Shown here piece after piece: positions 16,010-24,614 of a stretch of 64,000 nucleotides of DNA. Made by a program: the position numbers and the translations under genes. Under the pieces are notes generated by a model, which had not been told where the DNA came from, did not search any database, and was given only the letters and a program-made list of their open reading frames with translations. Source of the stretch: Phocaeicola oris (GTDB taxonomy: Bacteria; Bacteroidota; Bacteroidia; Bacteroidales; Bacteroidaceae). Location of the stretch: NCBI RefSeq assembly GCF_021295095.1, contig NZ_JAJLQX010000001.1, positions 265,082 to 329,081 on the forward strand, given 5' to 3'. Position 1 is the first letter of the stretch. Every line of letters begins with the position of its first letter.

Positions 16010-16927
16010 TTACTTGCTATAAATAGCTTTTTTGGTCATTATGTCCATCGTTGCATGATTCATGGCAAAGCGTATATGATTGATAAATATATCTTGTACC
16101 TCCGGAATCTGACCAAGACCTTCAATGTGGAGCTGTACCTTGAAGCCTTCTTTCTCAAGCATCTCTTTCCATTCTATCGAAATATCGTTTTGAGCATGAT
16201 CACCTGCAACGAACATAAACGGAACAAGGGTAATCACCTTTGCTTTTGCAGCTTTCAACTGAGACAACATAGTCTGAAAAGTAGGATATCCTTCAATAGT
16301 TCCTACATGATAATTAGAATGTCCTTCAGCTTTCAACATATAGTCTATCTCACTGTAAATAGCAGTCGACGGATTCGTGGTTCCGTGTCCGACCAGTACC
16401 ACATGTTCATGCTTTTTTGTATCGGCAGGAACACGCCGTGTAAGAATAGAAACCACTTCCTGCGCATCCTTTACATCGTAGAGTAGTGGATTCCCCAGCC
16501 GTACCACCTTAAAAAACGGAGCAACACCCGCTATATCTTTCTGTAACGACTCGTTTTCCCATCCGGTAATAATGTTCGTACTCTGCACCAATACGCGAGT
16601 ATAACCTTCAGAACGAAGTTTCAAAAGCATATCGAGTGGAGTCAGTTTCACTATTCCACGAGTTTTCAATCGCTTAATGATAATACGTGACGTATAAGCC
16701 TCGAACATATCCAGATCAGGGAAAGTAACTTGAGCCTTCTTATTAATAGCATCAATAGTAAGTGCACGAGTATCATCGTGTGTAGTCCCGAAGTGCACCA
16801 TCAACAAGGCAACCTTCTCCCCTTTCTCCATATTCTGAAGAAAATTACTTTCTGAATAATCCTCTAAACCCTGCCCATAACATCCAACCGAAATAAGACC
16901 AATGAGAAAAAAAAGTATCTGTTTCAT
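16010..16927 (-). CDS. cbiK: Exported sirohydrochlorin cobaltochelatase
   Basis: A 305-residue CbiK-type class II chelatase that inserts cobalt into sirohydrochlorin in the anaerobic B12 pathway. Seen are KVALLMVHFGTTHDDTR at the start, VVLVGHGTTNPS with the first metal His, and LVPFMFVAGDHAQNDI with the second. Unusually for a biosynthetic enzyme, it has an N-terminal signal with a possible lipobox (MKQILFFLIGLISVGC), so it is likely periplasmic or lipid-anchored. Periplasmic CbiK proteins are known in Desulfovibrio, where cobalt or heme handling has been proposed. It is divergent from the riboswitch-TonB receptor unit and has its own promoter without a riboswitch. Confidence 0.9.
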   Translation of the reverse strand: MKQILFFLIGLISVGCYGQGLEDYSESNFLQNMEKGEKVALLMVHFGTTHDDTRALTIDAINKKAQVTFPDLDMFEAYTSRIIIKRLKTRGIVKLTPLDMLLKLRSEGYTRVLVQSTNIITGWENESLQKDIAGVAPFFKVVRLGNPLLYDVKDAQEVVSILTRRVPADTKKHEHVVLVGHGTTNPSTAIYSEIDYMLKAEGHSNYHVGTIEGYPTFQTMLSQLKAAKAKVITLVPFMFVAGDHAQNDISIEWKEMLEKEGFKVQLHIEGLGQIPEVQDIFINHIRFAMNHATMDIMTKKAIYSK

Positions 16928-16949
16928 GATATCGTTTGTTTATTTTCAG

Positions 16950-16957
16950 CAAAGGTA
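16950..16957 (-). promoter_or_regulatory. Promoter -7 box of cbiK
   Basis: CAAAGGTA on the plus strand reads TACCTTTG on the minus strand, 22 bases before the cbiK ATG. That leaves no room for a riboswitch in the leader. Confidence 0.6.
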
Positions 16958-16999
16958 TATTTTTTTAGAGTAATTCATACAATATATAAAGAAATTGAT

Positions 17000-17007
17000 T
17001 ATTTTTG
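17000..17007 (+). promoter_or_regulatory. Promoter -7 box of the riboswitch-TonB receptor transcript
   Basis: TATTTTTG lies just upstream of the cobalamin aptamer. Confidence 0.7.
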
Positions 17008-17014
17008 CGCTTGG

Positions 17015-17236
17015 AAATCAGGTGAGACAATGACTGACCGGTCGGAGTCTTTAAAAGGGAATTCGGTGAAAGGCCGAAACAGTACCCGCTACTGTAAGAT
17101 CCAGTTCCTTGAAATATAGGAATTTACATTTCTACAATACCACTGTCCGGAAGTAATAACGGATGGGAAGGTGAAGGATCAAGTCAGGAGACCTGCCCGA
17201 TAACCATAATTAACGAAGTTCCCGGGTAAGGAACTT
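17015..17236 (+). promoter_or_regulatory. Cobalamin riboswitch upstream of the TonB receptor
   Basis: Conserved parts seen in order are GGTGAAAGGCCGAAACAGTA, then CCCGCTACTGTAA, the CCACTG segment, GGGAAGGTG, and the B12 box GTCAGGAGACCTGCC (17183-17197). CAGGT (17019-17023) can close P1 with ACCTG (17191-17195). Downstream, AAGTTCC (17216-17222) and GGAACTT (17230-17236) form a hairpin that may be the expression platform. It is not followed by a T run, so control of translation is more likely than termination. Confidence 0.96.
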
Positions 17237-17267
17237 ATTTAATAACTTAAATTACACTTTTCTTTTT

Positions 17268-19616
17268 ATGAAGAAACTGTTTGTTTCTGTCCTGTCAATT
17301 ATGATGGGATTATCTGCAAGTGCGCAGAATGACAAGAAGGAATACACCAATTTCAACGATACGGTGCTTTCCATTAATGAAGTACAGGTAATGGGAAAAG
17401 ACATGTCGAGGTCTAAAGCTTTAAAACTGGATGTACCAAAACGTTATTTACCTATCTCAACAGCCACATTGCCATCCGAGGTTTTAACTAACCGTGATAT
17501 TACGGACATTCAAAGTGCGGTACAATTTATCCCGGGAGTTCGTTTTCAAACCTCTTATGGTGCTTTTCAACAAGTTTCAATCCGCGGATTCGATAAATCA
17601 ATTGTCATGATAGACGGTGTCCGTGATGAACGTTCGGCCATAGACAACTCATATCCTTTCATGGATCTGTCATCAATCGAAAAGATAGAATTGCTGAAGG
17701 GTCCTTCATCCGTACTCTACGGTTCATCATCCGTCGGTGGTGTGCTGAACATCGTTCGTAAAGCTCCTATCGCTAAAAATAACTTCAATGCCCGTATAGC
17801 TTATGGAAGTTGGTACAACAAACAGGCTACAGTAGGATTTGGCGGCAAACTGACCGGACCTGTCAACTATCGTGCCAACATCAACTTCCAAAATACCGAA
17901 GGATGGAGAGACAATAAAATAAATCGTTTGTCCGGCTATTTTGTTTTAGGCGGGAAGATAACCGAAAAGGATGAATTCGATATTCGCTGGTCGGGAAACC
18001 ACGATTTCTACTCAACCGAAATCGGTTTACCCAACATCATGCCGGAAGATATTTATAATGCTTCTACAGGATCTCTTTATTTAAAAAAGAATGACGAGCT
18101 TCCCGGACTTGATAGGAAATGGAGATACAACAGTGAATCGGACTTTATGTACAACCGCTCACAGAATATCTCCGGTCAGTGGAAACATACTTTCAGCGAT
18201 AAAGTGAAGTTGATGGACAAACTCTCGTACAGCTACGATGATATCGATTATTTCGGAACAGAGTCTCTGGATTATCTCACCAGTACCGATCCTATCTATC
18301 CTTATTATTACGAGTCAGGTAATAAACGAACTTATATCAGTCTTGATTCCTTATATTATAGTTATCCATTAAGATTCTCACACATCGCCAAGACATTAAA
18401 CAATCAGTTGGAACTGAACGGTAAGTTCAATACCGGTTCTATAAAACACAATTATTTAGCCGGCTGGTCTATCATCTATCTGGATCGTACCTCATACAGC
18501 GGATACAACTTTGGCAAAAAGGGCGACGATGTAATCGGCCCCGGTCTGACAGGTCATGGTACAACTCACAACCCGCACAGCATCGGTTGGATGGAAACTA
18601 AGTTCAGTAAGGCAACTCCTCAGTACACACTCATGAATGGATTCTATCTATACGACTTAATAGAGTTCAGCAAACAATGGAAAGTCTTGTTGGCAGCTCG
18701 ATACGATTTTTACAACTACAAACGTGCTTCCGGAATCAATACAATTAATGGTGGTCGCAAGCATGAGGCAGTGAATGGCGATGAATATTCTAAGATTAAA
18801 AACCACGCTTTCACTTTCCGTGTCGGCGGTGTTTATCTTCCAATGGAAGAATGGTCAATCTATGCTTCTGTAGGTTCGTATTTCAAACCTATCCGAACAT
18901 TCTATAACGATAATACCATATACGTTGACAGAAACGGTCATCCTTATACACCTACAAAAGGAGAAGAAGTATTCAAGCCGGAAAAAGGTATGCAGGCTGA
19001 ATTGGGTACCAGCTATGAACTGACAAATAAATTGAAAGTTGATTTTAGCATCTTCTATATTAATAAGTATAATATGACTCGCACATTGGCTAATAAAGGT
19101 GAAGTTATCAATGGTGAAACCTTAGATAAGAATGTCATAGGACAAGTTGGCCGTATGGATTCTAAAGGTTTCGATATTGAATTAACTTATAATCCTATCC
19201 CTGGCATGACTTTCATGACCGGTTATGCCTACACTGACGCACAAGTTCGTGAGATGGAAGATAATATTTGGATGAGCAGTGACGCAACAAAGGGCAAGCA
19301 ATATCCTCGTATTCCTAAAAATACTTTCTTTGTATTGGGAGACTATACAGTTCAGAAAGGATTTTTGAGAGGATTTGGAGTCAATTTCGATGTGGACTTC
19401 CAGGATAAGGTTTACCGTAACAGTGCTAACACTACATACTTTGATTCTTTCTGGTTGACTAATCTTGGTTTCAGTTATAAATTCAAGAACGGTATTCGTG
19501 CCGGATTGAATATCAAGAATTTATTCAATGAGAAATACTGCAACCAATCATTAGGAAATCAGTTTGTACCAAGTGCGCCTCGTAATTACATGGCATCTTT
19601 ATCTTACTCATTCTAA
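17268..19616 (+). CDS. TonB-dependent outer-membrane receptor (siderophore-type) under B12 riboswitch
   Basis: A 782-residue receptor with a signal peptide ending GLSASAQ. The plug domain spans about residues 60-165 (FIPGVRFQTSYGAFQQVSIRG, IVMIDGVRDER, then IEKIELLKGPSSVLYGSSSVGGVLNIV). A 22-strand barrel follows and ends in MASLSYSF. The plug resembles ferric-siderophore receptors more than classical BtuB. The riboswitch, the PepSY partner and the adjacent cobalt chelatase suggest uptake of a cobalt complex or a corrinoid. The classical reading, a BtuB-like cobalamin receptor, remains possible. Confidence 0.93.
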   Translation: MKKLFVSVLSIMMGLSASAQNDKKEYTNFNDTVLSINEVQVMGKDMSRSKALKLDVPKRYLPISTATLPSEVLTNRDITDIQSAVQFIPGVRFQTSYGAFQQVSIRGFDKSIVMIDGVRDERSAIDNSYPFMDLSSIEKIELLKGPSSVLYGSSSVGGVLNIVRKAPIAKNNFNARIAYGSWYNKQATVGFGGKLTGPVNYRANINFQNTEGWRDNKINRLSGYFVLGGKITEKDEFDIRWSGNHDFYSTEIGLPNIMPEDIYNASTGSLYLKKNDELPGLDRKWRYNSESDFMYNRSQNISGQWKHTFSDKVKLMDKLSYSYDDIDYFGTESLDYLTSTDPIYPYYYESGNKRTYISLDSLYYSYPLRFSHIAKTLNNQLELNGKFNTGSIKHNYLAGWSIIYLDRTSYSGYNFGKKGDDVIGPGLTGHGTTHNPHSIGWMETKFSKATPQYTLMNGFYLYDLIEFSKQWKVLLAARYDFYNYKRASGINTINGGRKHEAVNGDEYSKIKNHAFTFRVGGVYLPMEEWSIYASVGSYFKPIRTFYNDNTIYVDRNGHPYTPTKGEEVFKPEKGMQAELGTSYELTNKLKVDFSIFYINKYNMTRTLANKGEVINGETLDKNVIGQVGRMDSKGFDIELTYNPIPGMTFMTGYAYTDAQVREMEDNIWMSSDATKGKQYPRIPKNTFFVLGDYTVQKGFLRGFGVNFDVDFQDKVYRNSANTTYFDSFWLTNLGFSYKFKNGIRAGLNIKNLFNEKYCNQSLGNQFVPSAPRNYMASLSYSF

Positions 19617-19815
19617 TTATGAGATCAGCTGTTTCATGTACAAAATTTGATAAAGAAAACTGTAACAAGATACAAACGACCAACTTTATTCCTAAACATG
19701 TAAAGAAAATAATAATAAATGCTCAAAGTGATTATTCAAAAAAATTTAGTGGTTATTGTTCCTATAAAGATTTATTTTCTAATGTATCATGGGATAGTTG
19801 CAAAATTATAATAAA

Positions 19816-20337
19816 ATGAAACATATATTTTTCTTTATAACTATTTTGTTTGTGAACATAGCAGAACTAAATGCACAAATACCTACAAACAGTCAAATTA
19901 TTGAAGTTGCAAATAAAGTTTATGCTAAGCAAAAGTATAAGAACTTCCAAATAAAAAATGGTGATCCTATTATAGAAGAACAAGAAACAATCTACCTTCC
20001 CCCTGAAAAACTGAATAAGATAAGAAAAATTTCTTCTTTTGGAGGAGCAAAAGCCGGCTGCAAATATTATATCGTTAAATATCCATGCGACATGAAAAAG
20101 TACCAAACAGAAAGCCGCTATTGCATGCAAGTCTATATTTGGGCAAATTCTTTACGTGCCTTTTCTGTAAAATTAGGTAATGGCATTATATTTAAAGAAA
20201 ATGTTGGAGGCAACGGGAAACCTGATTGGGAAGAAAAAAGCAGAAATTGTCACATAGAATATAAGGGAGATACCGAACTTCTGAAAAATGCGCCCAATAG
20301 TGCTTTATATGGTAAAAACATACAATGTGCTTTGTAA
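19816..20337 (+). CDS. Unrecognised exported Cys-containing protein in the B12-riboswitch operon
   Basis: A 173-residue protein starting at the ATG at 19816; the in-frame TTG upstream is not needed. It has a signal peptide ending ELNAQ. The mature part holds Cys residues in GAKAGCKYY, KYPCDMKK, RYCMQVY, RNCHIEY and near the end (IQCAL), which could form disulfides or bind a metal. I do not recognise a family. It sits between the riboswitch-controlled receptor and the PepSY gene, so it may be a periplasmic partner. The roughly 200 bases upstream contain an ORF-like stretch that I reject. Confidence 0.7.
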   Translation: MKHIFFFITILFVNIAELNAQIPTNSQIIEVANKVYAKQKYKNFQIKNGDPIIEEQETIYLPPEKLNKIRKISSFGGAKAGCKYYIVKYPCDMKKYQTESRYCMQVYIWANSLRAFSVKLGNGIIFKENVGGNGKPDWEEKSRNCHIEYKGDTELLKNAPNSALYGKNIQCAL

Positions 20338-20367
20338 TGGAGATATGGTTATTGAAATAAATTAATT

Positions 20368-21867
20368 ATGATAAACAGGTTTATATACACCTTACATAAG
20401 ATACTGGGAACAATTCTCAGTATCTTATTCCTGATGTGGTTTCTAACGGGAATTGTGATGATTTATCATCAGTTTCCATCGGCCAATAGGGATGAGAAAA
20501 TGGCAAAGTATGATGCTCTACCAGATTCACTTCCTTCAATCGACAATATAGCTCAACGACTAACGAATAAAAAGCCCAAAAGACTCAGTGTGTATTCATA
20601 CTTAGGAAAAACCTACTTCAGCGCAAGTGAAGAAATAAGTACGCGAAGCAGAAACGGCAATCCGGAAAGACTGATGGCCGACAGTACACAGATAATTCCG
20701 GTGGTAAATGCTGACTATATTAATAAGGTAGCTGCTCTATGGTGTGATGGACCGATAGCAAAAGTAGACACTTTGAATAAGTTGGAGCAATGGATTCCAT
20801 TTGATCGGCTGAAGAAAGACTTTCCAATCTATAAGTTCTACTTCAGTGATAAAGACCGAACACAATTATATATTTCTTCCATTACAGGAGAAGTACTTCA
20901 ACAAACCACTCATGCCGAACGGATATGGGCTTGGATAGGAGCTATTCCCCACTGGGTATACTTCACATGGCTTCGCCATGATGTAGATTTGTGGAAAGAT
21001 GTCATTATCTGGATTTCTATTATAGGCATCTTTATGCTAATAGCTGGATTTTACATTGCTATCCGATCGTTCCGTATATCAGTAAAGCGTGGAAAAGGAT
21101 TAAGCAGCCCATACAAAAAGAAATGGTATCGTTATCACCATATCTACGGAACCATATTTGGCATATTCCTCCTGACATGGATTCTCAGCGGTATGTACTC
21201 ACTCACCGATACACCAAAATGGTTGGGTAAAGAATATAAGGAATATCCCTCACACAAAATAATGAGTCAAGGGGTTCTTCCACTCAATGAATATAAGTTG
21301 GACTACCGAAATGTAATTCATCAGTACACAGGAAAGGTAACTCAAATAACGTGGAGTAGTTTTTACAATATTCCCATCTATCAAATACAATTAAAAGGTG
21401 AAGATAAAATGTTGTATGTTGATGCATCAGAAAATAGTATCGTATCACTTGATATAACAAAAAAGATAGTAACTGATGCCATACAAAAAACACATGGAAA
21501 TGAACCATTCACCATTACTAAAATGACAGAATACGACAATTATTACCTCGACAGAAAAGGCAAACTTGATTTACCTGTATGGAAAGTCAAAGTAGATAAT
21601 GCCGACAATACCGTATATTATATCAATCCCAATACAGGAAATTTCCGTAGTGTAAACAACCATTCACGATGGCATTTCCTACTCTATCAAGGTTTTCACA
21701 GTTTAAGGTATAAAGTTTTTATAGGTCACAATACTTTATGGACAGTAGTGATGTGGGGATTATTACTTGCAGGAGCCTTTGTATCACTTACCGGTCTGGT
21801 ATTAGGTATTAAATATATTATCCGCTTATTCAAAAAACCAAACAAGCTCAACAACACAAACAATTAA
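20368..21867 (+). CDS. PepSY-associated transmembrane protein (PiuB-like)
   Basis: A 499-residue inner-membrane protein with four main membrane helices: residues about 10-32 (LGTILSILFLMWFLTGIVMIY), 210-235, 250-272 (HHIYGTIFGIFLLTWILSG) and 455-485. Large periplasmic parts containing PepSY-like repeats lie between them. Histidines near helix ends (LHKILG, YHHIYG, GFHSLRYK, IGHNTLW) could ligate heme, as in ferric-reductase-like relatives. The family often accompanies TonB receptors for metal chelates. Here it lies in the B12-riboswitch operon, so reductive release of cobalt from an imported complex is a reasonable guess. Confidence 0.85.
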   Translation: MINRFIYTLHKILGTILSILFLMWFLTGIVMIYHQFPSANRDEKMAKYDALPDSLPSIDNIAQRLTNKKPKRLSVYSYLGKTYFSASEEISTRSRNGNPERLMADSTQIIPVVNADYINKVAALWCDGPIAKVDTLNKLEQWIPFDRLKKDFPIYKFYFSDKDRTQLYISSITGEVLQQTTHAERIWAWIGAIPHWVYFTWLRHDVDLWKDVIIWISIIGIFMLIAGFYIAIRSFRISVKRGKGLSSPYKKKWYRYHHIYGTIFGIFLLTWILSGMYSLTDTPKWLGKEYKEYPSHKIMSQGVLPLNEYKLDYRNVIHQYTGKVTQITWSSFYNIPIYQIQLKGEDKMLYVDASENSIVSLDITKKIVTDAIQKTHGNEPFTITKMTEYDNYYLDRKGKLDLPVWKVKVDNADNTVYYINPNTGNFRSVNNHSRWHFLLYQGFHSLRYKVFIGHNTLWTVVMWGLLLAGAFVSLTGLVLGIKYIIRLFKKPNKLNNTNN

Positions 21868-21934
21868 CACAATTAATTAATTCAATTTATGGAAAATGAA
21901 TAATGGAGAGAGCATAAGCAATCTTCATTATTCA

Positions 21935-21965
21935 TTTGATTTTAAAAACAGAAGCGTTAAATTTG
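21935..21965 (+). promoter_or_regulatory. Separate promoter for the corrin-ring synthesis genes
   Basis: The -33 TTTG at 21935-21938, a 19-base spacer and the -7 box TAAATTTG at 21958-21965 fit the Bacteroidota consensus fully. It lies between two candidate starts of cobJ-cobH and thereby supports the downstream ATG at 21983. It gives transcription that bypasses the riboswitch at 17 kb. Confidence 0.75.
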
Positions 21966-21982
21966 CACTAAAATTGAAGATT

Positions 21983-23392
21983 ATGAGTACAAAGAGAATA
22001 ACAGTGGTTGGCATAGGACCAGGAAGTTCTGAAGATATTACTCCTGCCGCAATGAACGCCCTGAAAGAAGCTGATATCATCATTGGCTACAAATATTATT
22101 TCCAATTTATCAATCCATTTCTGTCCCAGCAGACAGAGTGTATAGATACAGGAATGAAACGAGAGAAAGACCGTGTTCAACAAGCTTTTGAACTTGCGGA
22201 ACAAGGCAAAAAAATAGTAGTAATCAGCTCTGGTGATGCTGGGATTTATGGTATGACTCCACTGGTCTACGAAATGAAACGTGAGCGAAACAGTGAAGTT
22301 GAGGTAGTTTCCTATCCGGGAATTAGTGCGTTTCAAAAGGCAGCTTCTATTTTAGGTGCTCCTATAGGACACGATTTTTGTATCATCTCTTTATCCGATC
22401 TGATGACTCCATGGGAAATTATTGAAAAACGTATTTTAGCTGCATCCATAGGAGACTTTGTTACAGCTGTATATAACCCTAAAAGCAATGAACGTTACTG
22501 GCAGCTCTACCGTCTGAAGGAAATCTTTCTCAGCGAAGGACGCTCTGAAAATACACCTGTTGGATATGTTCGTCAAGCAGGCAGAAAGGAACAGACAACC
22601 ACTATCACTACCTTAGGGAAATTCAATCCGGAAGAAGTGGATATGTTCACTATTGTTATCATCGGGAACTCTCAGTCATATACTTGGAATAATCGCTTTA
22701 TTACTCCTCGAGGATATTATCGTGAAGACCAAAATAAGGAAATAAAGATTGGACAAAGCATTATGATCAATAGTTTCCGTACCATTGAGAAGGAGCTGAA
22801 GAATAAAGATATTCCTCTTGATCGTAAATGGCCGTTACTACATGCCATTCATACTACAGCCGACTTTAATATGGAAGATATTCTTTATACCGATAAACAT
22901 GCTGTAGAAATCCTTTATAATAAAATTATCAATAGAGAATTGAAATATATTATTTCAGATGTAAATATGGTAGTCAGTGGCATTCGTAAAGGTGCTTTGA
23001 GCCGCCTAAATATTCAAGCTCTTTGTTACTTAGATGATTCTCGTGTAGCAGATATGGCTCAAAATGAGAATATAACTCGCACACAAGCTGGAATCCGATT
23101 AGCTGTAACCGATCATCCTGATGCTCTTTTTGTCTTTGGAAATGCTCCTACAGCCCTTATAGAGTTATGCCATTTGATTCGAAAACGGAAAGCCTGCCCC
23201 GTTGGAATTATTGCAGCGCCTGTAGGATTCGTTCATGTAAAAGAATCCAAATACATGGTAAAACCATTCACCGAGATTCCGAAAATTATTGTAGAAGGCC
23301 GGAAAGGAGGTAGTAATCTGGCCGCCACATTAGTAAATTCCATTCTTACCTTCAATGATGCAGAAGCCCTGCTTCCTGGAAGAGATTTATAG
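21983..23392 (+). CDS. Fused precorrin-3B C17-methyltransferase and precorrin-8X methylmutase (CobJ-CobH / CbiH-CbiC)
   Basis: A 469-residue bifunctional enzyme. Residues about 1-240 are a SAM-dependent tetrapyrrole methylase (ITVVGIGPGSSEDITPAAM, VVISSGDAGIYGM, VVSYPGISAFQ) of the CobJ/CbiH ring-contraction type. Residues about 255-465 are the CobH/CbiC methylmutase (HAIHTTADFNMEDILY with the catalytic His region, SDVNMVVSGIRK, and APVGFVHVKESK). The start at 21983 follows directly on a consensus promoter. It is the first of four tightly packed ORFs for corrin ring synthesis. Confidence 0.93.
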   Translation: MSTKRITVVGIGPGSSEDITPAAMNALKEADIIIGYKYYFQFINPFLSQQTECIDTGMKREKDRVQQAFELAEQGKKIVVISSGDAGIYGMTPLVYEMKRERNSEVEVVSYPGISAFQKAASILGAPIGHDFCIISLSDLMTPWEIIEKRILAASIGDFVTAVYNPKSNERYWQLYRLKEIFLSEGRSENTPVGYVRQAGRKEQTTTITTLGKFNPEEVDMFTIVIIGNSQSYTWNNRFITPRGYYREDQNKEIKIGQSIMINSFRTIEKELKNKDIPLDRKWPLLHAIHTTADFNMEDILYTDKHAVEILYNKIINRELKYIISDVNMVVSGIRKGALSRLNIQALCYLDDSRVADMAQNENITRTQAGIRLAVTDHPDALFVFGNAPTALIELCHLIRKRKACPVGIIAAPVGFVHVKESKYMVKPFTEIPKIIVEGRKGGSNLAATLVNSILTFNDAEALLPGRDL

Positions 23393-23402
23393 TGAATAAA
23401 AT

Positions 23403-24614
23403 ATGAAATATATTGTAATAGGAATTAACGACTCATACTCTCCTTATTTCTCTCCTGATATACTTGAAGAAATCAGTAAAGGAAAGGTGTTCTCCGGAGG
23501 GAAACGACATCACGAGATAGTAAAGGCTCTTCTCCCAAAGGATATAGAATGGATTGATATTACCATTCCTCTGGAGGAGGTTTTTTATCAATATAATAAG
23601 TTAGATGCCAAAGGAATAGAACGAATCATTGTATTTGCATCGGGCGATCCGCTATTCTTTGGCTTCGCCAATACGATTAAACGTAAAGAGCCAAATGCAA
23701 TTATCAAAGTTTATCCTACCTTCAACTCCCTACAAACACTGGCACACCGATTAATAATGCAATATCACGATATGCGAATCGTCTCTCTTACCGGTCGCCC
23801 ATGGACAGAATTAGATAAGGCACTCATAGAACGTTCTCCTAAAATAGGCATTCTAACCGATAAGGAACATACTCCAGCAATGATAGCACAACGGATGATA
23901 AAATTCGGTTATACCACTTACCAGATGCATATCGGTGAACATCTGGGAAATTCAGAGATGGAACGAATCACCTCATGTACTATATGGGAGGCTTCCAAAC
24001 ATGCTTTTGATAATCCGAACTGTTTAATTATAGAAACTCCCAAAGAACTATTAACAGTACGACAATATGGTATTCCCGATCAAAGTTTTGAACTATTAAA
24101 TGGTAGAGAAAAGATGATTACTAAAATGCCTATCCGTCTACTCACTCTACAGGCGTTAGAATTGAATAGGCATCATGTCTTGTGGGATATAGGATTTTGT
24201 ACGGGATCCGTCTCCATAGAAGCCCGTCTGCAATTCCCTGATGTAACAGTTGTCTCTTTCGAGATTCGAGAAGAAGGAAAAAAATTGATGTATGAAAACA
24301 GCCGTAAGTTCGGTACTCCTGGCATTACAACCCTTATCGGTGATTTTCTGACAATTGATATTTCCGATCTTCCCAAACCCGATGCAGTCTTTATTGGAGG
24401 ACATGGTGGCCGATTGAAAGAGATGATGGCAAAGGTGATGACTGTCCTTCAACCTGGTGGATGTATCGTAATGAACTCCGTACCAAACAAATCAAATAGC
24501 GAAGAACTGTTTAAAGAAACAATAAAAGAATTAAGACTGCACATGGAACCTGTAACTCACATTACATTAAACGATTATAACCCGATAGATATTTTAAAAG
24601 CAACAAATAAATGA
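23403..24614 (+). CDS. cobL: Precorrin-6Y C5,15-methyltransferase (CobL; CbiE-CbiT fusion)
   Basis: A 403-residue two-domain protein. The N-terminal half is a CbiE tetrapyrrole methylase (IIVFASGDPLFFGFANTI). The C-terminal half, from about residue 225, is the CbiT decarboxylating methyltransferase with its Rossmann SAM site (HHVLWDIGFCTGSVSIEARLQFP, then DAVFIGGHGGRLKEM and LQPGGCIVMNSV). It methylates C5 and C15 and decarboxylates the acetate side chain. It starts 10 bases after cobJ-cobH and overlaps the next ORF by 4 bases (ATGA). Confidence 0.94.
   Translation: MKYIVIGINDSYSPYFSPDILEEISKGKVFSGGKRHHEIVKALLPKDIEWIDITIPLEEVFYQYNKLDAKGIERIIVFASGDPLFFGFANTIKRKEPNAIIKVYPTFNSLQTLAHRLIMQYHDMRIVSLTGRPWTELDKALIERSPKIGILTDKEHTPAMIAQRMIKFGYTTYQMHIGEHLGNSEMERITSCTIWEASKHAFDNPNCLIIETPKELLTVRQYGIPDQSFELLNGREKMITKMPIRLLTLQALELNRHHVLWDIGFCTGSVSIEARLQFPDVTVVSFEIREEGKKLMYENSRKFGTPGITTLIGDFLTIDISDLPKPDAVFIGGHGGRLKEMMAKVMTVLQPGGCIVMNSVPNKSNSEELFKETIKELRLHMEPVTHITLNDYNPIDILKATNK

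Noticed and set aside
17268-19616. Naming the TonB receptor btuB
   Set aside because: The plug resembles siderophore receptors, and a cobalt-chelate substrate is equally possible, so no gene symbol was given.
19619-19815. A 66-residue ORF between the TonB receptor and the next gene
   Set aside because: It starts directly after the receptor stop, lacks a signal peptide or known motif and is AT-rich intergenic in character.
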